Assembly: GCA_026705605.1 (NCBI GenBank)
Contig: JAPPAK010000008.1
Span: 62,001-126,000, forward strand
Direction: 5' to 3'
Source of the DNA: Chloroflexota bacterium
GTDB lineage: Bacteria > Chloroflexota > Dehalococcoidia > Tepidiformales > Tepidiformaceae
Length of the DNA: 64,000 nucleotides
A program made the position numbers and the translations under genes. Of this stretch, positions 1-8,357 are shown piece after piece. Numbering within the stretch: the first letter of the stretch is position 1; every line of letters begins with the position of its first letter. The notes under the pieces are model-generated. The model saw only the letters and a list, made by a program, of their open reading frames with translations, was not told the DNA's origin and made no database searches.

Positions 1-2
1 TC

Positions 3-485
3 TCACCCCTCGGCGCCACGGTTGTGAGGACGCCGGTCTCCGACACGGCTGCAATGCCCTTCGCCGACGGCGAGTTCGACCTTGTCCTGAACCGGCACGC
101 CGCCTTCAACCCCAGCGAGGTGGCCCGCATCCTCGCAGGCGGCGGCTCCTTCCTCACTCAGCAGGTCCACGGGATGTGGGCCTGGGACCTGCTCGCCGCC
201 TTCGACGCCACGCCCCGGTGGCCAGACGCTACGCCGGCCAAGTACGCGCCACTGCTGGAAGCGGCCGGCCTCACCATTCAGAACGTCGAGGAGTGGGAAG
301 GCAGGCTCGCGTTCACCGATGTGGGCGCAATCGTCTACTACCTCAAGGCCACGCCCTGGGAGGTCCCCGGATTCACCGTGAAGACCCACCTCCGATACCT
401 GCTCGCCCTGCAGCGGCGGGTGGATGCAGGCGAGGACCTGGCCTTCCACGCGGCCCTGTACCTCATCGAAGCCAGGAAACCGTAG
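3..485 (+). CDS. Class I SAM-dependent methyltransferase, C-terminal part (5' truncated by window edge)
   Basis: The reading frame is open from the first bases of the window, so the gene begins upstream and only about 160 C-terminal residues are visible. Near the visible N-terminus is MPFADGEFDLVL, the typical region after motif II of methyltransferases of the UbiE/Methyltransf_11 kind, followed by a run EVARILAGGGSFLTQQV that matches the 'arginine/lysine-rich helix, then GG strand' where such enzymes present the product. The SAM-binding GxGxG motif must lie outside the window. The substrate cannot be told. The family call is fairly safe; the enzymatic specificity is unknown. Confidence 0.7.
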   Translation, partial: SPLGATVVRTPVSDTAAMPFADGEFDLVLNRHAAFNPSEVARILAGGGSFLTQQVHGMWAWDLLAAFDATPRWPDATPAKYAPLLEAAGLTIQNVEEWEGRLAFTDVGAIVYYLKATPWEVPGFTVKTHLRYLLALQRRVDAGEDLAFHAALYLIEARKP

Positions 486-496
486 CCGGAGGCCCG

Positions 497-979
497 TCAG
501 CCCTCGCGCGCCCAGCGCGCGAGCGCCTTCTCCGGGGCCGCCAGCTCCTCGACCGACTCGTAGTACCAGTCGCGCCAGCCCTTGCGCGGCAGTCCCGTGA
601 ATAGCATCAGGTTGAGCGGGTAGCCCTCGCTGTCCGTCACGCGACGGAAGTCATCGCGAAACAGGAAGGTCGGCTTCCCGAGCGCGATCGCCATCCCCAG
701 CTCGACCATCACCCCCTCGTCCGGCGGCACCCCATTCACGACCGCGAAGATCGCGTCAGACTCGCGCACGTCCTCGAAGTCCGCCTGCCCGATGCGCCAC
801 GCCCAATCCGCCCGGCCACGGTCAATCTGGTTGTTCCGCTCGAATGGCTCCCACGCCTCCAGCCCCAGCTCCTCCAGCGCCGCCACCAGTTGCGGCAGCA
901 GCAGCGTCCGTTGCTGCTCCGAAAACCCGTACGGGCTCGCCAGGTAGATGGTCTTGCGGGGCTGTTTGGGGCTCGTCAC
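497..979 (-). CDS. Nucleoside 2-deoxyribosyltransferase-like protein
   Basis: This is a 160-residue protein starting with GTG. The early strand KTIYLASPYGFS (residues 10-21), the central RESDAIFAVVNG segment and the later EGVMVELGMAIALGKPTFLF match the nucleoside 2-deoxyribosyltransferase fold (PF05014), where a glutamate in the last segment is the usual nucleophile. Family members exchange or hydrolyse the N-glycosidic bond of deoxynucleosides in purine/pyrimidine salvage; some only bind nucleotides. The ends converge on the methyltransferase gene with an 11-base gap. It lies downstream of a strong hairpin, so it probably has its own transcript. Substrate is not predictable. Confidence 0.75.
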   Translation of the reverse strand: MTSPKQPRKTIYLASPYGFSEQQRTLLLPQLVAALEELGLEAWEPFERNNQIDRGRADWAWRIGQADFEDVRESDAIFAVVNGVPPDEGVMVELGMAIALGKPTFLFRDDFRRVTDSEGYPLNLMLFTGLPRKGWRDWYYESVEELAAPEKALARWAREG

Positions 980-1010
980 TGGTAACTGTCTCTGCGTCGG
1001 GCACGACTAA

Positions 1011-1038
1011 ACGGTGACCCCGCAGCCGGGGTCACCGT
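1011..1038 (-). terminator. Perfect 12-bp hairpin, likely terminator of the SnoaL gene at 1064-1507
   Basis: ACGGTGACCCCG (1011-1022) pairs perfectly with CGGGGTCACCGT (1027-1038) around a 4-base loop. Read on the minus strand it follows the SnoaL stop codon by about 25 bases and is followed by a short TTTAG run. The stem is very stable but the U tract is weak. Confidence 0.6.
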
Positions 1039-1063
1039 TCCTGGTTCTGGAACGAAGAACGCC

Positions 1064-1507
1064 CTAGACCGGGACCGCGATCTTCGCGAACTCGCCGCTC
1101 AGGTCGGCCGGACCGCGATAGAGCGCCTGGAACTCGCGCGTCTGGATGTACCACTGCCCGTCGATGCGCGTGTACGTGTCCACGTAGCAGATCGAGTTCA
1201 TCGACTGCGAGCCGTCCGCCATGTTCAGGAACTCGCCCATGTACCAGCGGCCCCGGGCCGTGTCGCCCGTCACGTCGTCGACGACGCCCGAGTACACGTG
1301 CATGTAGACGTTGGGGATGCTGCCCATGATCTGCGTCCAGAGCGGCACCATCACGTCGCGGCCCTTGTGGACCTCGCCCACGTTCCATTCGCCGTCCGGC
1401 GCCCACGTCTGGCCCCACGCCTCGGCGTCGAAGCGGTTGACCGCATCGACGTAGCGCTCGGCCACCATGCGGATGGCGGTGTAGTCCTCAACTGTCGGCT
1501 TTCCCAT
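1064..1507 (-). CDS. SnoaL-like / NTF2-superfamily protein (copy 1 of a tandem pair)
   Basis: The 147-residue product opens with TAIRMVAERYVDAVNRFDAEAWGQTWAPDG, the standard first helix-turn of SnoaL_4-type NTF2-fold proteins, and ends with a strand pair around IDGQWYIQTREFQALY. Such proteins form small cone-shaped barrels used as isomerases, hydroxylases, dehydratases or ligand-binding subunits. It is clearly paralogous to the next upstream gene (1571-1996): both share AERYVDAVNR, TWAPDG, SGVV and IDG.W motifs at the same places. No catalytic residue can be assigned confidently. Confidence 0.75.
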   Translation of the reverse strand: MGKPTVEDYTAIRMVAERYVDAVNRFDAEAWGQTWAPDGEWNVGEVHKGRDVMVPLWTQIMGSIPNVYMHVYSGVVDDVTGDTARGRWYMGEFLNMADGSQSMNSICYVDTYTRIDGQWYIQTREFQALYRGPADLSGEFAKIAVPV

Positions 1508-1570
1508 TGCGTTTCTCCCGGTTGATTTTGCCCTGCGCGCGCTGCGCCAGCGGGCCGCTGTTGGTCGCGT

Positions 1571-1996
1571 TCAGCGCGGGTCGTAGGGGTAGAAGGATCC
1601 CTCCAGTTCGCCGCTGAAGAGCACGTAGTGCTCTCGCAGCGCGAAGCGCCACTCCCCGTCGATGCGCACAACATCGTCTTCGTACAGGGTCAGGCCGGCC
1701 AGGGGCGTGTCGTCGCCCCGCTGGACGTACTCCGTGTGGTACCAACGCGCCTTGGCTGTATCGCCCTCGACGCGCTCAACGACGCCGGAGGTGACGGACA
1801 TGAGCACCTCCATCCCCTCCACCGACATGTCCCAGAAGCGGGCCAGCGCGTTGTGGCTGCGGGGCGGATCGTCGTGCCCGTAATCGAACACGCCGTCCGG
1901 CGCCCACGTCGCCAGCCACGCGTCCTGGTTCCGGCGGTTGACGGCGTCGACGTAGCGCTCGGCAAGCTGGCGGATGGCGGTGTACTCGTCCGGCAT
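1571..1996 (-). CDS. SnoaL-like / NTF2-superfamily protein (copy 2 of a tandem pair)
   Basis: This is a 141-residue protein whose start is placed at the ATG preceding PDEYTAIRQLAERYVDAV, because the upstream extension of the frame has no homology-like content and overlaps the DinB gene. It keeps the NTF2-like first helix, TWAPDGVFDYG, a central MSVTSGVVERV strand and a terminal IDGEWRFALREHYVLF strand. It sits 63 bases upstream of its paralogue on the same strand, so the two arose by tandem duplication and are probably co-transcribed. Function is unknown beyond the fold; SnoaL relatives often act on polyketide or steroid-like small molecules. Confidence 0.75.
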   Translation of the reverse strand: MPDEYTAIRQLAERYVDAVNRRNQDAWLATWAPDGVFDYGHDDPPRSHNALARFWDMSVEGMEVLMSVTSGVVERVEGDTAKARWYHTEYVQRGDDTPLAGLTLYEDDVVRIDGEWRFALREHYVLFSGELEGSFYPYDPR

Positions 1997-2110
1997 GGGC
2001 AGCGCATGGTACAGGGTTCCGCCGGGCCTCGGGGAACGGCCAGGGGCGCTCGCGTTGCACGTCGCCACCCCAGGCAGCACGATCGCCGCACTTCCACCCG
2101 CGAGGCCGAC

Positions 2111-2641
2111 ATGAGCACCACCCCACTCGAAATCCTCCGCACCGGACTCACCTCCATGCACGCCCTCCTCGACGAGGCCATCGGCGACATGACCCTCGAA
2201 CAGCTCAACTTCCGCCCCGCCGAGGGCGGCCTGAGCCCCTTCTTCAGCCTCTGGCACTACGTCCGCACCGAGGACAACATCGTCAACTACATCGCCCAGG
2301 GCAGGCCCACCGTCTGGCTCGAGGGGGGCTACGACCAGCGCTTCGGCCTGCATCGCACCTCGCAGGGCACGGGGATGTCGGAAGAAGACGCGAAGGCCAT
2401 GACGCTCAACGATCTCGAAGGCTGGCGCGAGTACCAACCCCGCGTCTGGCAGGCTACCGACGACTACCTCGCCACCATGTCGCCCGACGAGTTCGATACG
2501 CGCACCGTCACCATCAAGCCCCTCGGGGAGATGTCGCTCTGGCAGGGCCTGAACGGCGTCTGCCTGAGCCACGGCTACCGTCACGTGGGCGAAATCGAAT
2601 ACGCGCGCGGCATCCTCGGCCTGGGTGGCCTGACCATCTAG
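2111..2641 (+). CDS. DinB family protein
   Basis: The 176-residue protein has the four-helix DinB/YfiT-like architecture: a first helix LRTGLTSMHALLDEAIGDM, a histidine in SLWHYVRTEDNI (about residue 49), and the characteristic C-terminal CLSHGYRHVGEIEYARGIL helix with two further histidines. These three histidines are the usual metal site of the family. Known members include thiol-dependent S-transferases acting with mycothiol or bacillithiol, but many are uncharacterised. It is divergent from the SnoaL pair and convergent with the gene at 2652. The start has only a weak upstream GAGG. Confidence 0.8.
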   Translation: MSTTPLEILRTGLTSMHALLDEAIGDMTLEQLNFRPAEGGLSPFFSLWHYVRTEDNIVNYIAQGRPTVWLEGGYDQRFGLHRTSQGTGMSEEDAKAMTLNDLEGWREYQPRVWQATDDYLATMSPDEFDTRTVTIKPLGEMSLWQGLNGVCLSHGYRHVGEIEYARGILGLGGLTI

Positions 2642-2651
2642 GGGCCCGGGC

Positions 2652-2909
2652 CTACTCCGGCTCCGCTTCGTCGTCCCCGCGCTCTTCGATCACGGCGATG
2701 CGCCGGTCGAGGCTGCGCAGCGAGTAGCGGATGATCGCCATCGTCACGAAAAAGTCGAACCACAGCATCACCGCGCCCACGATCATGAAGGCGTCCTGGA
2801 TGATCTGGTGGTTCACCAGGATGGCCGCGAGGATGAAGGCGATCCCCACTCCCGAGAGGAGCGAGGGCACCACGATGAGCGCGCCGCCGACCGTTCGCCG
2901 CACCGTCAT
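2652..2909 (-). CDS. Small two-helix membrane protein, unknown function
   Basis: The 85-residue product has two hydrophobic segments (about residues 8-32 and 38-61), a basic RYSLRSLDRR stretch after the second, and an acidic tail ending EERGDDEAEPE. It begins with the ATG that overlaps the last four bases of the DUF885 gene (ATGA), so translation is coupled to it. I do not recognise the family. It may be an inner-membrane partner for the upstream peptidase-like protein, but this rests only on gene order. Confidence 0.65.
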   Translation of the reverse strand: MTVRRTVGGALIVVPSLLSGVGIAFILAAILVNHQIIQDAFMIVGAVMLWFDFFVTMAIIRYSLRSLDRRIAVIEERGDDEAEPE

Positions 2910-4576
2910 GCGCCGTCTCCCAGCCGGGCGCTCTCCTGCGCGAGCAGCCCCAGCCCCATCGGCCCCATGGCGAGGGCCTCGCGGTGGAACGTCGTCAGGT
3001 CGAAGGCCTCGCCGAGGCTCTGGCGCGCCTCTTCCCGCGCAGCCAGCCAGTAGCGCTCCCCCACCTTGTAGCTGATCGCCTGTCCCGGAAGCCCGAGGTA
3101 GCGGTCGATCTCGCTCGCGATGAAGTCCGCCGGGAAGTGGCTCCTCGTTCTCGCGAACTCGTCGCCCAGCGCCGGCGTCCAGACCTCCCCGGGGTGGAAC
3201 GGCTGCCCTCCCGGGATGGCAAGCTCCAGGTGCATCCCGATGTCGATGATGACCCGCACCGTGCGTAGCGCCTGCGAGGCCAGGAGCCCCATCTTGTAGT
3301 CGGGCACCTCCAGGTAGCCCAGCTCGCCCATGAGGCGCTCGGCGTACAACGCCCACCCCTCGACGTAGCCCGAGCAGTCGCCGATCAACCGCTGGAAGCG
3401 CGACAGGTCGAGCAGTCGCGTGTTGCCGCGTTCGAGGTGGTGTCCCGGAACGCCCTCGTGGTACGCGATCGAGACCTCGCCCCAGAGCGGGAAGCGCGTC
3501 TTCCCGCCCGTCGGGTACCACGTTCGCCCCGGTCGCGAGAAGTCCTCGGAGGGGCTCGTGTAGTACATCGCCAGCGCGCCGCCCGGAGGCGCGATCATCG
3601 CCTCGAGGCGCTGCAGCTTCTCGGGAATGTCGAAGTGCGTGCCGTTCAGGTCCGCGATCGTTTGCTCCTGCAGGTCCTGCATCCACTGCCGGAACGGCTC
3701 GACTCCCTCGATTGAGCGCTCCGGATCCGTTTCGAGCACTTCCTTGGCTGCCTGGACGCCCTGGCCCGGCGCAATCTGCTCCGCCGCCTCCTCCATCTCG
3801 GCCTGGATACGGTGAATCTCGTCCCAACCCCACGCGTAGGTCTCGTGGAGGTCGAGATCGCAGCGGTTGTAGGAGCGCGCGTACCGCGCGTACCGCTCCT
3901 CGCCCACCCCGTCGCGTTCTCCGGCGCGGGGAAGGTAGGTCGCGCGTAGGAACACGCCGAACGCGCGGTAGCTCTCGGCTGCTGCGATGGCTGCCGCGTC
4001 GAGGTCGCGCTGCAGACCCTCGGAGACGTCCCCGGCACGCCCCACGAACTCCGCGAAGAAGCCGCCGTCGCCATTGCCGGCCCACGTCTCGCACTGCTTC
4101 ACGCACGCCTCGACCTGACGCCGGGCGGCGGCGCGACCCCCTGCCAGCCCCGCCTCGAGCGTCGTGCGGTAGCCCGCGAGCGCCTCGGGCAGGCGCGCGA
4201 GCCGCCGCGCGATGGTCGACCAGTCGGCCTCGCCCTCGGTGGGCATCAGGTCGAACGTGCTCCGAAGCCCCTGCATCGGCGAGGCCAGCACGTTGAGTCC
4301 GGCGAGGTAGTCCCCCGTCTCGTGCAGCTCAGCGTCCACGGTGAGCGCCTCGCGCATCACCTCCCGCAGGATGCGGTCGCCGTCCGCTTCGTCCGCCAGC
4401 TCTTCGAGCCTGGCGAGCGTGTCCCGCGTGAGCCGGTCGCGCGCCTCGAACCCCTCGACCGAGTAGTCCGTGAGCTCGTCTTCGTGCCCGGCGATGCCCA
4501 GGCTCGTGGCGGCATTGGGGTGAAGCGCCGACAGGGCTTCGACGTACGTGTCCCCGAGATCGGTTATCGCTGACAT
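2906..4576 (-). CDS. DUF885 family protein, probable metallopeptidase
   Basis: The 556-residue product shows the DUF885 (PF05960) signature. It includes YHEGVPGHHLE at about residues 369-379, an HExxxxH-type cluster thought to bind zinc, and the later segments GYVEGWALYAERLMGELGY and FHPGEVWTPALGDEFARTRSH. The start at MSAITDLGDTYVEAL was chosen because the open frame further upstream runs through the nitroreductase gene in another frame. No signal peptide is seen, so it is probably cytoplasmic. Its start overlaps the nitroreductase stop by one base (TAATG) and its end overlaps the next gene by four, giving a three-gene operon. Peptidase activity is inferred from the motif and not demonstrated for most relatives. 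Confidence 0.85.
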   Translation of the reverse strand: MSAITDLGDTYVEALSALHPNAATSLGIAGHEDELTDYSVEGFEARDRLTRDTLARLEELADEADGDRILREVMREALTVDAELHETGDYLAGLNVLASPMQGLRSTFDLMPTEGEADWSTIARRLARLPEALAGYRTTLEAGLAGGRAAARRQVEACVKQCETWAGNGDGGFFAEFVGRAGDVSEGLQRDLDAAAIAAAESYRAFGVFLRATYLPRAGERDGVGEERYARYARSYNRCDLDLHETYAWGWDEIHRIQAEMEEAAEQIAPGQGVQAAKEVLETDPERSIEGVEPFRQWMQDLQEQTIADLNGTHFDIPEKLQRLEAMIAPPGGALAMYYTSPSEDFSRPGRTWYPTGGKTRFPLWGEVSIAYHEGVPGHHLERGNTRLLDLSRFQRLIGDCSGYVEGWALYAERLMGELGYLEVPDYKMGLLASQALRTVRVIIDIGMHLELAIPGGQPFHPGEVWTPALGDEFARTRSHFPADFIASEIDRYLGLPGQAISYKVGERYWLAAREEARQSLGEAFDLTTFHREALAMGPMGLGLLAQESARLGDGA

Positions 4577-5205
4577 TAGCGGTCTAGCTTGCCACTCCGC
4601 CCGCTCCGCCGCGAGGGATCGCGAGCGGGCACGCTGTTTCCTTCCGCCCACAGGTCGACCGCGACCAACCGGTCGAGCGGCTGCCGGCGCTGCTCCCGCT
4701 GTTCCCGACCCTGCAGATCCTCGGGCAACGACTCGACCGGCCCCGGATACCCGATCGCGAACACGACCAGCACTCGCAACTCCCCGGGAGCGCCGAAGAC
4801 GTCCCGCACGGCCGCTTCGTCGAAGCCGGCCATGGGGTGCGCGATCAGCCCGAGCGCCGTCGCCTGCGCCATCAGGTTCCCGGCGGCGATGCCCGCGTGA
4901 AACGACCAGAGCGCGCGTTCTTCGCCGTACGAATCCGCGTGCTCGTGATTCGGCATCGAGCCCAGCGCCACGAGGAGGGGAGCCGCCGGCGCCCAGTTCC
5001 GGTTCCCATCCGAGAGGGCCGCCACGAGCTTCTGGCGCGCTCCCTCCGACTGCGCCACCAGCAGTCGTGCCGACTGCACGTTTCCGTGGCTCGGCGCGAC
5101 CGATACCGCCTGCCAGAGCAGTTCCTGCGTCTCCGCCGGAACCTCCCGGGGGTCGAACGCGCGCCGCGCCCGCCTCCCCGACAGCGCTTCGATGAGCTCC
5201 GCCAT
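4576..5205 (-). CDS. Nitroreductase family protein (FMN-dependent)
   Basis: The 209-residue protein has the nitroreductase N-terminus (LSGRRARRAFDPREVP, then LLWQAVSVAPSHGNVQSARLLV), the central AGIAAGNLMAQATALGLIAHPMAGFD helix, and a C-terminal LRVLVVFAIGYPG strand. This is the standard layout for dimeric FMN enzymes that reduce nitroaromatics, quinones or flavins using NAD(P)H. A GGAGGG site precedes the ATG. It is the first gene of an operon with the DUF885 protein. The C-terminal 35 residues are hydrophilic and not conserved. A second, unrelated nitroreductase-fold gene lies at 60815-61522. Confidence 0.85.
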   Translation of the reverse strand: MAELIEALSGRRARRAFDPREVPAETQELLWQAVSVAPSHGNVQSARLLVAQSEGARQKLVAALSDGNRNWAPAAPLLVALGSMPNHEHADSYGEERALWSFHAGIAAGNLMAQATALGLIAHPMAGFDEAAVRDVFGAPGELRVLVVFAIGYPGPVESLPEDLQGREQREQRRQPLDRLVAVDLWAEGNSVPARDPSRRSGRSGKLDR

Positions 5206-5249
5206 GCACCCTCCGGCGCGCGATCGTGCCACCCTCCCGCTTCCGGTGC

Positions 5250-5255
5250 TAGGGT
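5250..5255 (+). promoter_or_regulatory. -10 like hexamer TAGGGT, probable leaderless start of the DUF429 gene
   Basis: TAGGGT ends eight bases before the ATG at 5264, and no Shine-Dalgarno sequence lies between. The spacing would put transcription start at or next to the start codon. Confidence 0.45.
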
Positions 5256-5263
5256 GACGCGCC

Positions 5264-6031
5264 ATGCCCACCTTCGTCGGCCTCGACCTCGCATGGACAT
5301 CCCACCGCGAGAGCGGCATCTGCTGGTTCGAAGGAGAGAGCGCCGCGGACCTGCACTGCACCCGGCTCGAGGCCGCCGTCTGTGACACCGAACGGCTTAC
5401 CGACGAACTGGCGGCCGTCGAGGGCCCCGTCGTCGTCGCCATCGATGCGCCCCTCCTCTACACCCCCGAGCGCTGGGCCGAACGGGAGGTGGCGCGGCGA
5501 TTCGGTCGCTACAAGGCCTCCCCGCACCAGGCGCACTACGCCGTGCGGCAGGGTTACACCGCGGGCATCGACCTCGGCGAGGCGCTCGAAGCGCGCGGCT
5601 TCGGGCTCGACCCGGCCCCGCTGCTGCGCGGTGAGCGGGGCCGGGTCGCTGTCGAAGTCTTCCCCCATACCGTCCACGTGCGCCTCTTCGGTCTCGCTGA
5701 GCGCCTTCCTTACAAGCCGAGGGGCGGCCGCAGCGTCGCTTTCCGCCGCGAGGTCATGCAGCGCTATCAGTGCTACCTGCGAGAGGTGCTGCAGCGTGAG
5801 GCGCCGGGCGTCCTGGAGAGCGCCGAAGTTCGGCGAGTCCTCGCGTCAGAAACCGCAGCGGGAGCGAAGGGCGCGGCGCTGAAGCGCCTCGACGACACAC
5901 TCGACGGGCTGACCTGTGCGCTTGCCGCGTGGCTTCTGTGGCAGCACCCAGATCTTTGGGAGACGATCGGCGACCTGAACGGCTATATCGTCGCTCCGCG
6001 CGAGATGGACGAACAGGGAGCGCTGCGCTAG
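5264..6031 (+). CDS. DUF429 domain protein (predicted RNase H-like nuclease fold)
   Basis: The 255-residue product opens with FVGLDLAWTSHRESGICWF, a DUF429 first strand with the conserved aspartate, followed by VVVAIDAPLLY, where a second acidic residue sits. Later it carries VEVFPHTVHVRLFGL, and near the C-terminus LDDTLDGLTCALAAWLLW with further aspartates. This acidic set matches the RNase H-like active site proposed for the family (PF04250). Biological role is unknown. It is convergent with argS with only four bases between stop codons, and divergent from the nitroreductase operon. Confidence 0.8.
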   Translation: MPTFVGLDLAWTSHRESGICWFEGESAADLHCTRLEAAVCDTERLTDELAAVEGPVVVAIDAPLLYTPERWAEREVARRFGRYKASPHQAHYAVRQGYTAGIDLGEALEARGFGLDPAPLLRGERGRVAVEVFPHTVHVRLFGLAERLPYKPRGGRSVAFRREVMQRYQCYLREVLQREAPGVLESAEVRRVLASETAAGAKGAALKRLDDTLDGLTCALAAWLLWQHPDLWETIGDLNGYIVAPREMDEQGALR

Positions 6032-6035
6032 GCGG

Positions 6036-7751
6036 CTACATCCGCTCCGGCGCGGTCATGCCCATCAGGTCGAGCACGCGGCCGAGGGCGATCTTCGCGG
6101 CCTGCACCAGCCGCAGCCGCGCGGCCGTCAGGGCCGCGTCGTCCGTGATCACCTTCAGGTTGGGGTCTCCCTGCTGCCGGAACGCGTCGTTGAAGGCGTG
6201 GAACGACGTCGCCAGCTCCATGCCGTAGTGGGCGAGGTGCTGTGGTTCGTACGTCGTCGCGACCAGCTCGATCACCTCGGACAGGCGCAGCATCTCCCGC
6301 ACCAGCGCCAGCTCGTGCGGCGCCGTCAGGAGCGCGACGTCGCCACCGTCTGGCGTGTGCCCCTCGCCGGCTGCCCGGTCGAGGATGCTCGCCAGCCGCG
6401 CGTGCGCGTACTGGATATAGAACACCGGATTCTCGTTCGACTGCTTCACGGCGAGGTCCAGGTCGAAGTCCATCTGGGAGCTGGGAGCCCGTAGCAGGAA
6501 GAAGAAGCGGGCGGCGTCCGGCCCCACCTCTTCGATAAGCTCGTCGAGGGTGATGATCTCGCCACCCCGCTTCGAGAGCCGCACGGTTTCGCTTCCCCGC
6601 TTCAGCGTCACCAGCTGGTAGAGGAGCAGGTGGAGGGCGTCGCCCTTGCCGGTGACTGCCTCGGTCCCGACCTCCAGGCGAGATACGTGACCGTGGTGAT
6701 CCGCGCCCCACACGTTGATGACCTGGTCGAAACCCCGCGTCAGGAACTTGTCGTAGTGGTAGGCGATGTCGCTCGCGAAGTAGGTCGGGCGGCCGTCGGA
6801 CCGTACGACCACGTTGTCCTTGTCCTCGCCGAGGTTGCTCGAGGTCAGCCAGAGCGCGCCCTCGCGCTCGGCCAGGTGGCCGTTCTCGCGCAGGATCGCG
6901 AGAGCCGCGTCGTACGCGGATGGCTCGCCGTCTGCAGTGGCCTCGTAGAGCGACCGCTCGCTGAACCAGCGGTCATACGTGGTGCCGAAGGTGCCGAGCG
7001 TGTCCCGGATCTGCTCGACGATGAGCTCGATGCCCATCTCCCGCACACCCGCCGGCGGCGGCTCGCCCGGCGCGGCGAGGAAGCGGTCGCCCTCGCGCTC
7101 CCGCATCTCGATGGCCAGGTCGACCATGTACTCGCCCGGGTAACCGCCCTCGGGAAGGGGAACGTCGCGGCCGTGTTGCTGCTGGTAGCGGGCGTACAGC
7201 GTCTCCGCAAACACGTCCGTCTGGGTGCCCGCGTCATTCACATAATATTCGCGTTCGACTTGGTACCCGGCTGCCGCCAGCGCTGACGCGAGCGTGTCGC
7301 CGATGGCCGCCCCGCGGCCGTTCCCCACGTGCAGCGGCCCGGTGGGATTCGCCGAGACGAACTCCAGCTGCACCCGCTTCCCCTCGCCGAGGGTGCTGTC
7401 CGCGAACGCCGCGCCCTGCTCGATGATGCGGTCAATCTCGCCCTGCACGAAGTGCTCGGCCAGGCTCAGGTTGATGAAACCGGGCGGCGCGATCTGCGGC
7501 GCGTCGATGACGTCGTCGGAGGGAAGGTGCTCGGCGATCGCCTCGGCGATGGCCAGCGGCGGCATCATCGCCGAGCGGGCGAGGCGCAGGGGCAGGGAGC
7601 TGGCGTAGTCGCCGTGGCCCGCGTCGCGAGGCCGCTCGACGAGCTCGTCCGGCAGGGCCACATCGGGAAGGGTGCCCGCGTTGATCGCCGCCCGGGTCGC
7701 CCCGGCGACGAGCGCCCCTATGCGGTCCCGGAGCGTCGTGGTGTCAGTCAC
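6036..7751 (-). CDS. argS: Arginyl-tRNA synthetase
   Basis: This enzyme charges tRNA-Arg with arginine in the cytoplasm. From the GTG at 7751 the protein is 571 residues, a normal length. It has an N-terminal additional domain ending GFINLSLAEHFV, the class I signature FVSANPTGPLHVGNGRG with HVGN as the HIGH equivalent (residues 141-144), YYVNDAG, and the DALRP-like anticodon-binding domain at the end. The KMSKS loop is replaced by VRLSKRGGEIITLDEL, as usual for ArgRS, where this motif is degenerate. The start was chosen because TACGCT sits six bases before GTG with no ribosome site, as in other leaderless genes here. Confidence 0.95.
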   Translation of the reverse strand: MTDTTTLRDRIGALVAGATRAAINAGTLPDVALPDELVERPRDAGHGDYASSLPLRLARSAMMPPLAIAEAIAEHLPSDDVIDAPQIAPPGFINLSLAEHFVQGEIDRIIEQGAAFADSTLGEGKRVQLEFVSANPTGPLHVGNGRGAAIGDTLASALAAAGYQVEREYYVNDAGTQTDVFAETLYARYQQQHGRDVPLPEGGYPGEYMVDLAIEMREREGDRFLAAPGEPPPAGVREMGIELIVEQIRDTLGTFGTTYDRWFSERSLYEATADGEPSAYDAALAILRENGHLAEREGALWLTSSNLGEDKDNVVVRSDGRPTYFASDIAYHYDKFLTRGFDQVINVWGADHHGHVSRLEVGTEAVTGKGDALHLLLYQLVTLKRGSETVRLSKRGGEIITLDELIEEVGPDAARFFFLLRAPSSQMDFDLDLAVKQSNENPVFYIQYAHARLASILDRAAGEGHTPDGGDVALLTAPHELALVREMLRLSEVIELVATTYEPQHLAHYGMELATSFHAFNDAFRQQGDPNLKVITDDAALTAARLRLVQAAKIALGRVLDLMGMTAPERM

Positions 7752-7757
7752 CGCCCA

Positions 7758-7763
7758 AGCGTA
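7758..7763 (-). promoter_or_regulatory. -10 like hexamer TACGCT, probable leaderless start of argS
   Basis: On the minus strand TACGCT is followed by six bases (TGGGCG) and then the GTG start of argS. No Shine-Dalgarno sequence is present. Confidence 0.45.
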
Positions 7764-7794
7764 TCGCCTCTCGCTCCACCGGGGGAGTCGCGTC

Positions 7795-8289
7795 CTACAG
7801 GTCGAACGGGAACTGGTGTCGTTGCGCGAGTTCGGAGAGTTCCCCGACAGCCGCCTGGGCGTGTTCCACCACCTCGGGCGGGTAGCCGTACTTGAGCCGG
7901 TGCTCCTCGAACTCGTCCGCATCGAGCAGCTCGATCGTTCCGCCTGCCCGCACCGTCACGTCGAGGTCGAGGTCGATGTAGCGAATCTCGCCGTCCTCGA
8001 ACTCGGGTGGCGTGGTGACGTTGCAGTACCAGAGCGCCGTCTCCTCGCCCGGTTCGGCCAGGCGAAAGACGTTGTACCAGCGGTTCCGCCAGAAGTGGAC
8101 GTAGCTCTCGTAGCGGGAGCGAAACTCGCCCCGGCTCGTGAAGATCGGGCTTCCCGCCGAGGCGTGCGCCTGCACGAGCGAGCCGTCGTCCGAGAGGACG
8201 CGCAGGTGCTGGATCCAGTGCGCCTCGCCGTCGTACTTGGTGACGCGCAGCAGCAGGGGATCGCCGCGAGCAATGGGAGCGCCGTTCAT
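7795..8289 (-). CDS. DUF402 family protein (possible nucleoside phosphatase relative)
   Basis: The 164-residue protein matches the DUF402 layout: VHFWRNRWYNVFRL, then WYCNVTTPPEFEDGEIRYIDLDLDVTV, then ELLDADEFEEHRLKYGYPPEVV. The YIDLDLDV and DADEFEEH acidic clusters are the metal-binding positions in Ntdp-type nucleoside tri/diphosphatases and FomD-like relatives of this family. Which substrate it uses is unknown. The gene is upstream of argS on the same strand with a 43-base gap and has its own leaderless-type promoter hexamer. Confidence 0.8.
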   Translation of the reverse strand: MNGAPIARGDPLLLRVTKYDGEAHWIQHLRVLSDDGSLVQAHASAGSPIFTSRGEFRSRYESYVHFWRNRWYNVFRLAEPGEETALWYCNVTTPPEFEDGEIRYIDLDLDVTVRAGGTIELLDADEFEEHRLKYGYPPEVVEHAQAAVGELSELAQRHQFPFDL

Positions 8290-8295
8290 GCTTCG

Positions 8296-8301
8296 ATGAT
8301 A
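8296..8301 (-). promoter_or_regulatory. -10 like hexamer TATCAT, probable leaderless start of the DUF402 gene
   Basis: On the minus strand TATCAT is followed by six bases (CGAAGC) and the ATG at 8289. It matches the TATAAT consensus at five of six positions. Confidence 0.5.
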
Positions 8302-8357
8302 CCGCGCCGCGATCGCCTTCGACCGTGCGCTTACGTGAAGCGGAGCGGAACCCGGGC

